17,536 nt of DNA from CAYZQE01 sp964480635 (GTDB lineage: Bacteria; Pseudomonadota; Gammaproteobacteria; GCA-001735895), in assembly GCA_964480635.1 (NCBI GenBank), contig CAYZQE010000050.1, positions 1 through 17,536 of the forward strand, read 5' to 3'. Under the pieces are notes generated by a model. The model was not told where the DNA came from, made no database searches, and was given only the letters and a program-made list of their open reading frames with translations. The stretch's first letter is position 1. Each line of letters starts with the position of its first letter. Below are positions 7,764 through 14,096 of the stretch, in pieces. Made by a program: the position numbers and the translations under genes.

Positions 7764-7881
7764 TATAAATAAACCATGTTAAGAAGTTTTTCTTTTCATT
7801 TATATGTCCTCCTCCTTAGTTGTGAAAGTTACCTTTCATTCTAAATTCAGGCTAGCAGCTTTGCTGACTAGTCTTTTTTTT
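7764..7881 (+). ncRNA. Candidate small RNA with CCUCCUCC motif and intrinsic terminator
   Basis: No gene runs on the plus strand here, yet a good plus-strand terminator ends the stretch (7850-7881). A TATAAA at 7764-7769 could be a -10 box, though any -35 is weak; transcription would start near 7776 and give about 105 nt. The RNA would carry TGTCCTCCTCCTTA (7805-7818), complementary to a Shine-Dalgarno sequence. The flanks can pair (CTTTTCA at 7792-7798 with TGAAAG at 7822-7827), putting the C-rich motif in a loop; TGAAAG can instead pair with CTTTCA at 7833-7838. Small RNAs with exposed CCUCC loops that mask ribosome sites are known in several bacteria. The existence of this RNA is inference. 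On the other strand the same bases read AAGGAGGAGGA before a six-codon frame, which is the main alternative. Confidence 0.4.
7850..7881 (+). terminator. Rho-independent terminator on the plus strand
   Basis: Stem CTAGCAGC (7852-7859), loop TTT, stem GCTG-A-CTAG (7863-7871, one bulged A), closed by one wobble and one G-C pair (7850-7873) and followed by eight T (7874-7881). The T-run is on the plus-strand side only, so it does not serve the minus-strand alkC-type gene ending at 7899, and no plus-strand gene precedes it. Confidence 0.7.
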
Positions 7882-7898
7882 GCCTAAATTTTGTGACT

Positions 7899-8990
7899 TT
7901 AAAGAAAGGATGAAGAATTGTAGGCATCAAAATCGATTTTTTCTTGCTCAAAACCATTGATAACAATAGCTATACTATGTTTTCCAACATAAAGTTTTCG
8001 TGTTGATCTGGGCTTAAAAGAAAACTTTTTGGCATAAGATTTTTGCGAGCTTTGAATGTTTGATTCGCTGATTTTAAATAATTTTCTCGCTTGTTTACGG
8101 TTTGATTTCATAAAATATAAAGCAAACTCAAGACGACATAACCCAATAGCTTGCTGTTTGGTGTTTAAGCTAAACGAAAAATTTAAATCTTCACCAATAT
8201 CGATAGCTTCGCTGCATTTAAAATCATCCATCTTTATATGGGTGGACTTTTTGTAACCATACAGTGACATAATGTCAGGCTGTGCTTGTTTTAATAACGT
8301 ACGGCAAGCATGTTTGATAATCCAATCTGTTGCTTTGCTATGGTTTTTCCAGCGTTGGGCAATGTGAATAACGGTGTCGGGGTTATCTTTAGAAATATCA
8401 TTTAAGTTATTAGCAACGCTGTTACGCACGTAATGACTACTGTCGTTTTTTAATTTTTCTAAAATGGGTAAAATAGCCGAAGGGTCTTTTTTAAAGGCAG
8501 GTAAGGCGCTAGCCCAAGGTAATCGAGGGCGACAACCCTCGCTCGCTAAGCGGCGTACATGATGATTATCTGAATCAGCCCATGTCATCATTTGCGCCAT
8601 CATTTTCTCGGGGTATGTTTCGATAAAAGGCCTAACCGCAAATTCTGAGGTGCAATATTGGGTAAAATGATGCATGGCTTGCATTGAGCTATCAAAGTCA
8701 TCTAAACCATATTGTTCGACAAAGTCTGAAAAGAACATGGCATCGTAGCTATCAAAATGTATTGAAACGGGCTTTAAAACATTGATTTTATCGTTGTAAC
8801 TGCCTTTTAAATGTTTATTAAGGCACTGTGTAATATGCCGCATGCGTTGTTTTAGTTCTAGTTCATCCCAATCGTCGTTAAACACATCAAGGCTAAATTG
8901 TTGGCTATTAAATTGCCCGTCTTGTTTTAAGATTAAGCCATTTAATTTATTTAAAAACGCCTTGTTATAACAGTATTTTAATGGCTCCAT
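7899..8990 (-). CDS. alkC: AlkC-type DNA alkylation repair glycosylase (HEAT-like repeats, C-terminal Ig-like domain)
   Basis: A 363-residue protein of the AlkC/AlkD superfamily, which removes alkylated bases such as 3-methyladenine without base flipping. The helical repeat core is at about 85-245, with the diagnostic stretch from EFAVRPFI (116-123) through TWADSDNHHVRRLASEGCRPRLPW (136-159) to SSHYVRNSVANNLNDISKDNP (184-204). The HHVRRLASEG and SHYVRNSVANNL segments are the paired repeat helices typical of AlkC. Residues ~250-360 are rich in beta strands (LNFSFSLN, RLEFALYFMK, HSIAIVING), matching the Ig-like domain that some AlkC proteins have. The first ~80 residues are less typical. The ATG overlaps the nudE stop by one base (TAATG), so it is translationally coupled to nudE. 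Confidence 0.85.
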   Translation of the reverse strand: MEPLKYCYNKAFLNKLNGLILKQDGQFNSQQFSLDVFNDDWDELELKQRMRHITQCLNKHLKGSYNDKINVLKPVSIHFDSYDAMFFSDFVEQYGLDDFDSSMQAMHHFTQYCTSEFAVRPFIETYPEKMMAQMMTWADSDNHHVRRLASEGCRPRLPWASALPAFKKDPSAILPILEKLKNDSSHYVRNSVANNLNDISKDNPDTVIHIAQRWKNHSKATDWIIKHACRTLLKQAQPDIMSLYGYKKSTHIKMDDFKCSEAIDIGEDLNFSFSLNTKQQAIGLCRLEFALYFMKSNRKQARKLFKISESNIQSSQKSYAKKFSFKPRSTRKLYVGKHSIAIVINGFEQEKIDFDAYNSSSFL

Positions 8991-9526
8991 TAGTGGCTCT
9001 CTAAATAGTTTTTTGCAATAAATAAGGCTGCGATACTGCGCGCTTCAGAAAAATCATCTTGCTGCAGCAAGCCATGAATATCATCCAATGAATGCCAAGA
9101 TAGAGGCAAGGCTTCGGGCTCATCACCTTCAAGTTGTTTGGCGTATAAATCTTGCGCCAGTACGACCCAAGTTTCAAATTTAAAATAGGCAGGTGCTATT
9201 TTAAGTGTGGTTAATAAAGTGAGTTTTTTAGCGGCTAAGCCTATTTCTTCAGCTAATTCTCGATTAGCTGCATCAAGGGTCTCTTCTTCTGGGTCTATGG
9301 CTCCCTTAGGTAAGGTCAGCTCATATTGCTCACTACCTACGGCATATTCTTTAACTAAGGCGATTTCATTATGTTGGTTAACCGCAACAACCATGACAGC
9401 ACCTTTAATGGCACTGGTGATGCGTTCAAATTGATGAATCACATTGTGATCAAACTCTAATTCAATTTGTTCGATTTGAAATAAACGAGAACGAGCTAAA
9501 ATTTTTTTATTATGGATAATAGGCAT
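8990..9526 (-). CDS. nudE: ADP-compounds Nudix hydrolase NudE
   Basis: A 178-residue Nudix hydrolase. NudE hydrolyses ADP-ribose, NADH, Ap3A and related ADP-linked molecules. The Nudix box is complete at 75-97: Gly75, Glu81, then REL-AEE-IGL with the metal-binding glutamates at 90, 93 and 94. NudE rather than another Nudix member is indicated by the N-terminal ARSRLFQIEQIELEF (11-25), the KEYAVGSEQYELTLPKG stretch (59-75), LEGDEPEALP (132-141) and the C-terminal DDFSEARSIAALF (157-169). It lies next to yrfG, as in other gammaproteobacteria, and is the first gene of a pair with alkC. It has no clear ribosome site; a 166-bp inverted-repeat element begins 20 bases upstream of its start codon, so its promoter must lie within that element or be very short. 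Confidence 0.93.
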   Translation of the reverse strand: MPIIHNKKILARSRLFQIEQIELEFDHNVIHQFERITSAIKGAVMVVAVNQHNEIALVKEYAVGSEQYELTLPKGAIDPEEETLDAANRELAEEIGLAAKKLTLLTTLKIAPAYFKFETWVVLAQDLYAKQLEGDEPEALPLSWHSLDDIHGLLQQDDFSEARSIAALFIAKNYLESH

Positions 9527-9546
9527 AAAATGACATAGGTTAGATA

Positions 9547-9712
9547 ATCCCTGATCCTCACTTAGAGAATATAAAAATGACGCAACCCCTTAATCCACCT
9601 AGCAAAATCAAAAACTTTCTCATCACCAATAAGGTGACCTCGAATTTTTTGCTTTCACTATGCGCATCAAGTGATTACACCCTTTTCACATTTCTAAATG
9701 AGGATTAGGGAT
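9547..9712 (+). mobile_element. MITE-like element, copy 1, with 20-bp terminal inverted repeats
   Basis: The left end ATCCCTGATCCTCACTTAGA (9547-9566) and the reverse complement of the right end (9693-9712) agree at 18 of 20 positions. The element is about 166 bp, has no coding frame, and fills nearly all of the nudE-yrfG gap; its right end includes the first two bases of the yrfG ATG. An internal hairpin TCACC-AATAA-GGTGA lies at 9623-9637. A diverged copy of the same length lies at about 14782-14945, in the same orientation. Blocks shared between the copies include AACCCCTTAAT, CGAATTTT, TTCACTATGC, CATCAAG and CCCTTTTCACA. I see no clear target-site duplication. A divergent operator is the alternative, but the second copy in an unrelated gap argues for a mobile repeat. 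Confidence 0.72.
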
Positions 9713-10370
9713 GATGGTTAATTGGTCAGAGATTAAAACAGTATTATTGGATATGGATGGTACGTTATTAGACTTAAATTTTGATAATTATTTTTGGATT
9801 GATTATTTGCCAATGCGTTATGCACAAATTAAGCAATTAGAGCCCAAACAAGCCAAGTTAGATTTAGTTGAAAAGTTTGGTGCGATTCATGGCTCATTAG
9901 AGTGGTATTCAACGCATCACTGGAGCACAGAGCTTGATATTGATGTGATTGCTCTTAAAGTAGAAATAAAAGATCGTATTGCCGTATTGCCACATTGCCG
10001 TGAATTTTTGGGTGCTTTAAAAAAAGCAGGTAAAGAAGTGGTTATGGTGACCAATGCGCATCAAGATAGCTTACAATTAAAAATGGATGAAACTAATTTG
10101 CAGGTACATTTTGACACCCTGATTTCGGTGCATGAATTTTCGTTGCCAAAAGAAAAGCTAGCCTGTTGGGATGAGGTAAAAGCAAGGCATCCCTTTGATA
10201 ATGACACGACGATTTTAATTGATGATAATTTAAAAGCGCTACAGTCGGCTAAAGACTATGGCATAAAGCATCTGTTAGCGATGTGTCAGCCAGACCGAAA
10301 GGTTCTCCCGAAACAAATTAATCACTTTCCAGCGATTATTGACTTTGATGAAGTAATGCCTATTGTTTAG
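9711..10370 (+). CDS. yrfG: GMP/IMP nucleotidase YrfG (HAD superfamily)
   Basis: A 219-residue HAD phosphatase. YrfG of E. coli dephosphorylates purine mononucleotides such as GMP and IMP. The catalytic DMDGT is at 14-18 (Asp14 nucleophile, Asp16 acid/base), motif II Thr in VTNAH at 113-117, motif III Lys in LPKEK at 145-149, and motif IV IDDN at 170-173. Family-level agreement with YrfG is strong in VLLDMDGTLLDLNFDNYFW (11-29), LEWYSTHHWS (63-72) and the MVTNAHQDSLQLKM segment. Two ATG codons stand in a row at the start; GAGG at 9699-9702 is well placed for the first. The ribosome site and first ATG are part of the right inverted repeat of the MITE-like element, so its promoter is probably inside that element. 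A long hairpin follows the stop codon. Confidence 0.93.
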   Translation: MMVNWSEIKTVLLDMDGTLLDLNFDNYFWIDYLPMRYAQIKQLEPKQAKLDLVEKFGAIHGSLEWYSTHHWSTELDIDVIALKVEIKDRIAVLPHCREFLGALKKAGKEVVMVTNAHQDSLQLKMDETNLQVHFDTLISVHEFSLPKEKLACWDEVKARHPFDNDTTILIDDNLKALQSAKDYGIKHLLAMCQPDRKVLPKQINHFPAIIDFDEVMPIV

Positions 10371-10693
10371 CGATATGGTTTTGCATGAAAGCCATATGTC
10401 ACGACAGCATACAATCAGATGCAGCCCCTTTTTGCGGTTTGGTGAAGCGCTTGTTAGTACCTTAATTTAGTGTCATTGCATCATTAAATGTGGTCTGTCC
10501 TGATTCGCTCACTTCAGAGGTCATGCACTTATGATACGAATTCAGCTAATCTTAATATTACAATGACGTAAATTTAAAGCCCTAACCCCAATTTCCGTTC
10601 TCTACCTTTAGAGTGACAATCAAACGTCAACCTTTTAGTGACATAATGAATAGACTTGAGGATAATAAAGTTTTGTATTTTTGGTAGTTTATT
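10371..10693. other. 323-bp non-coding gap between yrfG and the RbgA-like gene
   Basis: Apart from the hairpin after yrfG I see no gene, repeat or clear promoter. There is an AAGCGCTT palindrome near 10447. Neither strand gives a recognisable protein remnant. The promoter of the RbgA-like gene should lie in the AT-rich last 60 bases, but I cannot pick boxes with confidence. Confidence 0.4.
10373..10397 (+). repeat. 25-base hairpin just after yrfG
   Basis: ATATGGTTTT (10373-10382) pairs with AAAGCCATAT (10388-10397) over ten positions (one G-U) around a five-base loop GCATG. It begins two bases after the yrfG stop. No T-run follows, so it is more likely an mRNA 3'-end stabiliser or a weak terminator than a classic intrinsic terminator. 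Confidence 0.5.
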
Positions 10694-11617
10694 ATGATTC
10701 AGTGGTTTCCAGGACACATGCATAAGGCAAGCAAGGAATTCAGCAAAATTTTACCGCAAGTTGATGTGGTGATAGAGGTATTAGATGCTCGGCTACCGGG
10801 TTCCAGCGCAAACCCCATGTTGGAAAAATTACGAGGTGACAAACCTTGTATAAAAATTCTCAACAAGGCTGATTTGTCTGATGAGGCTGGTTTGCAGCTC
10901 TGGATTGATAACTTCAATAAACAGGATCATGTTAAAACCCTAGTCTGCAGTCACAACGATAACACTATTGGGACTTTACCTGATTTATGCCGTAACTTGG
11001 TTCCGAAGAAGAATAACCAGTCGGATACTGTTTACATAATGATTGCAGGTATCCCTAACGTTGGTAAATCTACCTTGATCAATAAATTAGCAGGCCGAAG
11101 TATTGCCAAAACGGGTAATGAAGCAGCTGTGACAAAAGTGCAGCAACGTATAGATATCAAGGGAGAAATATCACTAATAGATACCCCTGGAATGCTTTGG
11201 GCTAATATAGAAAATGAAGCAAGTAGTTATCGTCTGGCGGCAACTGGCGCAATTCGAGAAACGGCTTTGGAGCTACAGGATGTTGGTGCTTTCCTCGCAG
11301 AATTTTTGCTAGCTGAATATCCTCAGAGAGTATCCAAGCGTTATCAAATTGAAAGCTTACCCGATGATGAAATTTCATTGCTTGAGATGATTGCTTTAAA
11401 GCGGGGCTGTATTGCATCGGGGAGGCGGGTTGATTATGAAAAAGTATCAAAGTTGATAATAAATGATTTTCGTAGAGGGGAGCTTGGCCCGATTTGTATG
11501 GAAACACCGAGTGGCTTTGTTGCTGAAATGAAACAGGTAGAAATTATGAACGCAGCAAAACTAGCACGAAAAGAAGCACGGAAAGAGGCGAGAAAAGCAC
11601 AACACAGGAGGAAATAA
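10694..11617 (+). CDS. Circularly permuted GTPase of the RbgA/YlqF family
   Basis: A 307-residue GTPase of the YlqF/RbgA family; the Gram-positive RbgA acts in late 50S ribosomal subunit assembly. The G motifs come in permuted order: G4 LNKAD at 56-60, G1 GIPNVGKST at 119-127, a candidate G2 Thr at 147, G3 DTPG at 163-166. The start, IQWFPGHMHKA (2-12), and the EVLDARLPGSSANP stretch (28-41) are family signatures. The C-terminal region has a helical domain and ends in an Ala/Arg/Lys-rich tail (KLARKEARKEARKAQHRRK), probably for RNA contact. The length is normal. E. coli lacks an RbgA orthologue while some other gammaproteobacteria carry one, and here it sits between non-coding and decayed DNA, so acquisition by transfer is possible but not shown. 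No good ribosome site is visible before the ATG. Confidence 0.88.
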   Translation: MIQWFPGHMHKASKEFSKILPQVDVVIEVLDARLPGSSANPMLEKLRGDKPCIKILNKADLSDEAGLQLWIDNFNKQDHVKTLVCSHNDNTIGTLPDLCRNLVPKKNNQSDTVYIMIAGIPNVGKSTLINKLAGRSIAKTGNEAAVTKVQQRIDIKGEISLIDTPGMLWANIENEASSYRLAATGAIRETALELQDVGAFLAEFLLAEYPQRVSKRYQIESLPDDEISLLEMIALKRGCIASGRRVDYEKVSKLIINDFRRGELGPICMETPSGFVAEMKQVEIMNAAKLARKEARKEARKAQHRRK

Positions 11618-11746
11618 GGCAAAAATAAAAATTAGCATTCTTAAGTATTTCTTTTTTTATAGATGGGATGTCGTTTTTGAATGCGAGTCCAAATCGTGTT
11701 TCCACTTTCTACATTGAAATTGAGTGGTTTGTTGATAGGAAAAACA

Positions 11747-11844
11747 GGGACAGGTCTTTATTTTTACATTCAATTCTAAGATATTTTCCGATATCTAAAG
11801 AGTGATCTTAATATCACAATTAGGCAAATTTTAAGACCTGACCC
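11747..11844. repeat. REP-like inverted repeat, ~98 bp
   Basis: GGGACAGGTCTT (11747-11758) and AAGACCTGACCC (11833-11844) are inverted copies with one mismatch; similarity continues a few A/T-rich bases further. Between them lie two smaller hairpins, AGATAT/ATATCT near 11780-11797 and GTGAT/ATCAC near 11802-11818. GGTCAGGTCTT-type ends remind me of repeats that flank REP-associated (Y1) transposase genes, but no transposase is present here, so this would be a stand-alone repeat or a remnant. Confidence 0.5.
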
Positions 11845-11924
11845 AATTTACTATTGAGATCATTTTTGATGATTATAGGCTATCAACTCCTACAGGTTTA
11901 TTAGACCATTACAGATACATTAAT

Positions 11925-12008
11925 AATGTTTCGTATGCTTTCTCAGAGTACACGATGGCATCTATTTGTGTCCTAATCTTCTGCGTAGTCATCCCAGCTA
12001 TCGCTCAT
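11925..12008 (-). pseudogene. Decayed 5' end of a class I SAM-dependent methyltransferase gene
   Basis: Reading minus from an ATG at 12008 gives MSDSWDDYAED, then a TAG where Trp is expected, then DTNR; a one-base shift then gives DAIVYSEKAYETLL before a stop. Together this is the familiar N-terminus of a methyltransferase family (SWDDYAE-WD....VYSEKAY.TL). The glycine-rich SAM-binding motif that should follow is not found, so the gene has lost most of its length as well as gaining a stop and a frameshift. It lies 33 bases downstream of psiE on the same strand and next to a REP-like repeat, which may have taken part in the deletion. Confidence 0.55.
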
Positions 12009-12041
12009 GATGCTTTAAGCGCTATGCTGGAGATATTTTGG

Positions 12042-12497
12042 TTAGCTTTTTGCTTCGCTGTAATGCTTGCCTACTAAATAATAAGTGATTCCTAAAGCCA
12101 ATACTGTCAAACCGGTAGCAAAAACATACATAGCGGATATTTCGGCAAAATCCAGGATAATGACCTTTCTTGCAACAGCCATTAATGCAGTAGCTATCAC
12201 TAATTGAACGGGAACGACATCTGTTCTGAGATATAACACAATGTTTTGGAATATTTCAATTGCAATTAATACCGCTAAGAACGCCGCAAATGTTTTGAAT
12301 ATATCAGATATGTCAAGTAGCATAAAAGGAGGTTGCATTAGCTGATTATAAATAACGTAGACTACATCGGCTATCCCCCAGAATATTACTACTACCATCA
12401 GTATAGCTAATAGTCTTATGGCTACCTTAATAGCCTTGTGTAAATAGGCGACTAAAGGGTCTTCATGCACCGTGGGTAACTCATCATGTTCTTTCAT
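12042..12497 (-). CDS. psiE: PsiE family membrane protein
   Basis: A 151-residue inner-membrane protein of the phosphate-starvation-inducible PsiE family, whose biochemical role is not established. Four membrane segments are visible at about 24-50, 66-90, 97-117 and 122-143. Family features include IFKTFAAFLAVLIAIEIFQNIVLYLR (66-91), with the conserved acidic E81 and the YLR end, and ARKVIILDF (109-117). The length fits the family. In E. coli psiE is under PhoB and CRP; I do not see a clear Pho box here. A 7-bp GC-rich hairpin (12548-12564) lies in the presumed 5' leader. The gene is single, between an upstream 274-bp non-coding stretch and a methyltransferase remnant downstream. Confidence 0.87.
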   Translation of the reverse strand: MKEHDELPTVHEDPLVAYLHKAIKVAIRLLAILMVVVIFWGIADVVYVIYNQLMQPPFMLLDISDIFKTFAAFLAVLIAIEIFQNIVLYLRTDVVPVQLVIATALMAVARKVIILDFAEISAMYVFATGLTVLALGITYYLVGKHYSEAKS

Positions 12498-12547
12498 TTA
12501 TTTTCTCAGCTAGGCTAATGATTGATTTATATCTAACAGTATGTCGT

Positions 12548-12564
12548 ATAGGCCTGCGGCCTAT
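12548..12564. repeat. Short GC-rich hairpin upstream of psiE
   Basis: ATAGGCC-TGC-GGCCTAT is a perfect 7-bp inverted repeat with a 3-base loop, unusual in this AT-rich setting. It has no T-run on either side. It could form in the psiE leader or be a REP fragment. Confidence 0.5.
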
Positions 12565-12771
12565 CTAGTTGTTCTCAATTTGTCTTGTAATGGGTTTATG
12601 CATGTTTAGAAGAGTGTCATGTATAAATCACCGTTTTTGAATGAAACTAGGAATGCGGTTCACGCTCCATTTTATTTTTATAACAGCAGTAAGGTTTATT
12701 AAAAAGGGAACGCTCTCTTGTCGAGTTAATGTTTTCTGCATAATGGAAACCTAAGTACAGAAGCCACGAAA

Positions 12772-13338
12772 CTACAAAGAAGACGTTTTTTCTAAGGTGT
12801 TTTTATCAGTGTGATTAAAAATCGCATCGTTGATGGGGATGTATAGATGGGTGGTCTCATCGTAGCTAAATTTACTGTCATCAATAATTTTTACATCTAG
12901 GGTATAAGTCATTGTTTTATATGACTCTTCTAAAAACTTATTAGAGCAAATGCCATAAGCTGGGTCATCGGCTTTGGCTTCTAGGTGAAATTCTTTGCTA
13001 TCAGTTTCGGCATCGCCACCGGCATTAATAGTGACACCACGAGGAACAACAAAGCTGCGTAACACTTGTTTATTGAGCTCATCCCATAACCAATAGCCAG
13101 TTTCTTCGTGGAAGGCATCGTCTTCACCTAAGCGCCAACAGGTGGTTGAGTAGCGTAGGCCATATAAAATTTGCGGGCCATTTTTGACAGGGCCTAAAGG
13201 GGCGAAGACAATTTTTTCACGAAACTTTGTTTCAGTTTCTTTACTGTGAACACGCGAATAATCTACGCCTAAATCACTTTTCCAAATGCCTGCTAATGGC
13301 GCTAAAGGGCCTAAATTATTAATAATGTCGTTACTCAT
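12772..13338 (-). CDS. Nitrobindin-like (THAP4/FABP-type) heme-binding beta-barrel protein
   Basis: A 188-residue soluble protein without signal peptide that resembles the nitrobindin/DUF1794 group of ten-stranded barrels, some of which bind heme and react with nitric oxide or peroxynitrite. Supporting features are LGPLAPLAGIWKSDLG (9-24), where the family has GxWxG and here the last position is Ser; FREKIVFAPLG (39-49); WRL at 68-70; HEETGYWLW (77-85); and a C-terminal THLYI (163-167) whose His164 could be the axial heme ligand. It is larger than the usual 160-165 residues, with an insertion around 110-140. A good ribosome site (AAGGA, 8 bases before ATG) supports this start. It lies downstream of two small exported proteins on the same strand. 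Binding of heme is inference. Confidence 0.65.
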   Translation of the reverse strand: MSNDIINNLGPLAPLAGIWKSDLGVDYSRVHSKETETKFREKIVFAPLGPVKNGPQILYGLRYSTTCWRLGEDDAFHEETGYWLWDELNKQVLRSFVVPRGVTINAGGDAETDSKEFHLEAKADDPAYGICSNKFLEESYKTMTYTLDVKIIDDSKFSYDETTHLYIPINDAIFNHTDKNTLEKTSSL

Positions 13339-13374
13339 GGTGTATTTTCCTTTTAAAGTGGCATGAAATTACAT

Positions 13375-13668
13375 TTAAAAAGCAAAGCATTTAGGCTGAT
13401 ATTGCACCCATAAATCACCTGATTTAACGGGTAAATTATCAGCAAGCGCACACAATTTTATATGATTGGTTTTAGCTTTTTTATCATCAAACCAATATAA
13501 GTTGGTTTGTTCAGTGCAATCAGTATAGCTGCCATTCACCATAAAAGCAGGGGGTCTTGACTGGCTTTCACAATTGACGTGCTGCATGGCTTGCTCTATC
13601 GTGGTAACGGAATCTGACGTACAAGCCGTTAAGAGTAAAAGCAAGGCAATGTTAGCAGCTAGCTTCAT
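13375..13668 (-). CDS. Small lipoprotein of unknown function
   Basis: A 97-residue protein with a type II signal peptide: MKLA, a hydrophobic stretch (5-12) and the lipobox LTAC with the modified Cys at 16. The mature part is about 80 residues with four more cysteines (33, 51, 73, 94), which could make two disulfides in the periplasm. I do not recognise a family. It overlaps the upstream exported-protein gene by four bases (ATGA), so the two are co-translated and may act together. The nitrobindin-like gene follows 36 bases downstream. Confidence 0.72.
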   Translation of the reverse strand: MKLAANIALLLLLTACTSDSVTTIEQAMQHVNCESQSRPPAFMVNGSYTDCTEQTNLYWFDDKKAKTNHIKLCALADNLPVKSGDLWVQYQPKCFAF

Positions 13669-14045
13669 TTAAGCGTGTTGCCTGCAGTAACGCCTGTGAT
13701 AATTGATCTGGTTTTGCCTTTACGGTCTAAATTGTAGTTATTGTCAGCATTTTTATGAATATCAAAACACACATCTTTGGTTTTATTGGCCCATAAAATA
13801 CACAGTTGATTATCAGTGGCATGCCAAGTGCCTAAGCGTGTTTTGCCATTACTATGGGTTAGGCGCTTTAGGTTTCCATCTGCACCCATATAGGTTTCGC
13901 ATATAGTTTGGTCTTTTGTTTTAATGCAATTTGCAGTGTTGCCAGTAAAAAGAGCTGTAATTTCGGCACTGCTTAAGGCATCAGCAGAGGCGTTGGTAAA
14001 AATTAAGGCACAACTTAGAGCGATTGTTAAAAGTGATTTAGTCAT
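13665..14045 (-). CDS. Small exported protein (DUF995-like fold pattern)
   Basis: A 126-residue protein with a Sec signal peptide (cleavage likely after ASA, residue 21). The mature part starts with LSSAEITALFTGNTA (24-38) and contains the GTWHATDNQLCILW stretch (72-85). The pattern 'L...EI..LF.GNT', then a beta hairpin ending in 'G.W...D..LC..W', is what I know from DUF995-type and similar periplasmic proteins; I am not certain of the family. Four cysteines (40, 49, 82, 93) remain after cleavage. AGGA seven bases before the ATG supports the start. It overlaps the lipoprotein gene by four bases. No function can be stated. Confidence 0.72.
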   Translation of the reverse strand: MTKSLLTIALSCALIFTNASADALSSAEITALFTGNTANCIKTKDQTICETYMGADGNLKRLTHSNGKTRLGTWHATDNQLCILWANKTKDVCFDIHKNADNNYNLDRKGKTRSIITGVTAGNTLK

Positions 14046-14096
14046 CTTGGATTCCTGTTAGTTTTGGGGTCATATATTTGCATACACTAATGCAGC

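Larger units (their letters stand above)
11618..12041. other. 424-bp gap with repeat and gene remnant
   Basis: The gap between the RbgA-like gene and psiE holds the REP-like repeat and the methyltransferase remnant listed separately. The first 125 bases have a T-rich run at 11650-11659 without a convincing stem, so I do not call a terminator for the GTPase gene. The rest shows nothing I can name. Confidence 0.4.

Noticed and set aside
10400..10475. Integron attC-like look (CAGCCCC...GCGG...GCTTGTTAG)
   Set aside because: The core site does not fit GTTRRRY, and I could not find the paired arms an attC site needs; no integrase or cassette-like genes are near.
12640..12715. GC-richer stretches (GCGGTTCACGCTCC, GGAACGCTC) suggesting a decayed repeat or gene
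   Set aside because: Neither a clear inverted repeat nor a readable protein remnant came out on either strand.
13703..13906. Plus-strand open frame opposite the 126-residue exported protein
   Set aside because: The minus-strand gene has a signal peptide, a ribosome site and coupling to its neighbour; the plus frame has none of these.
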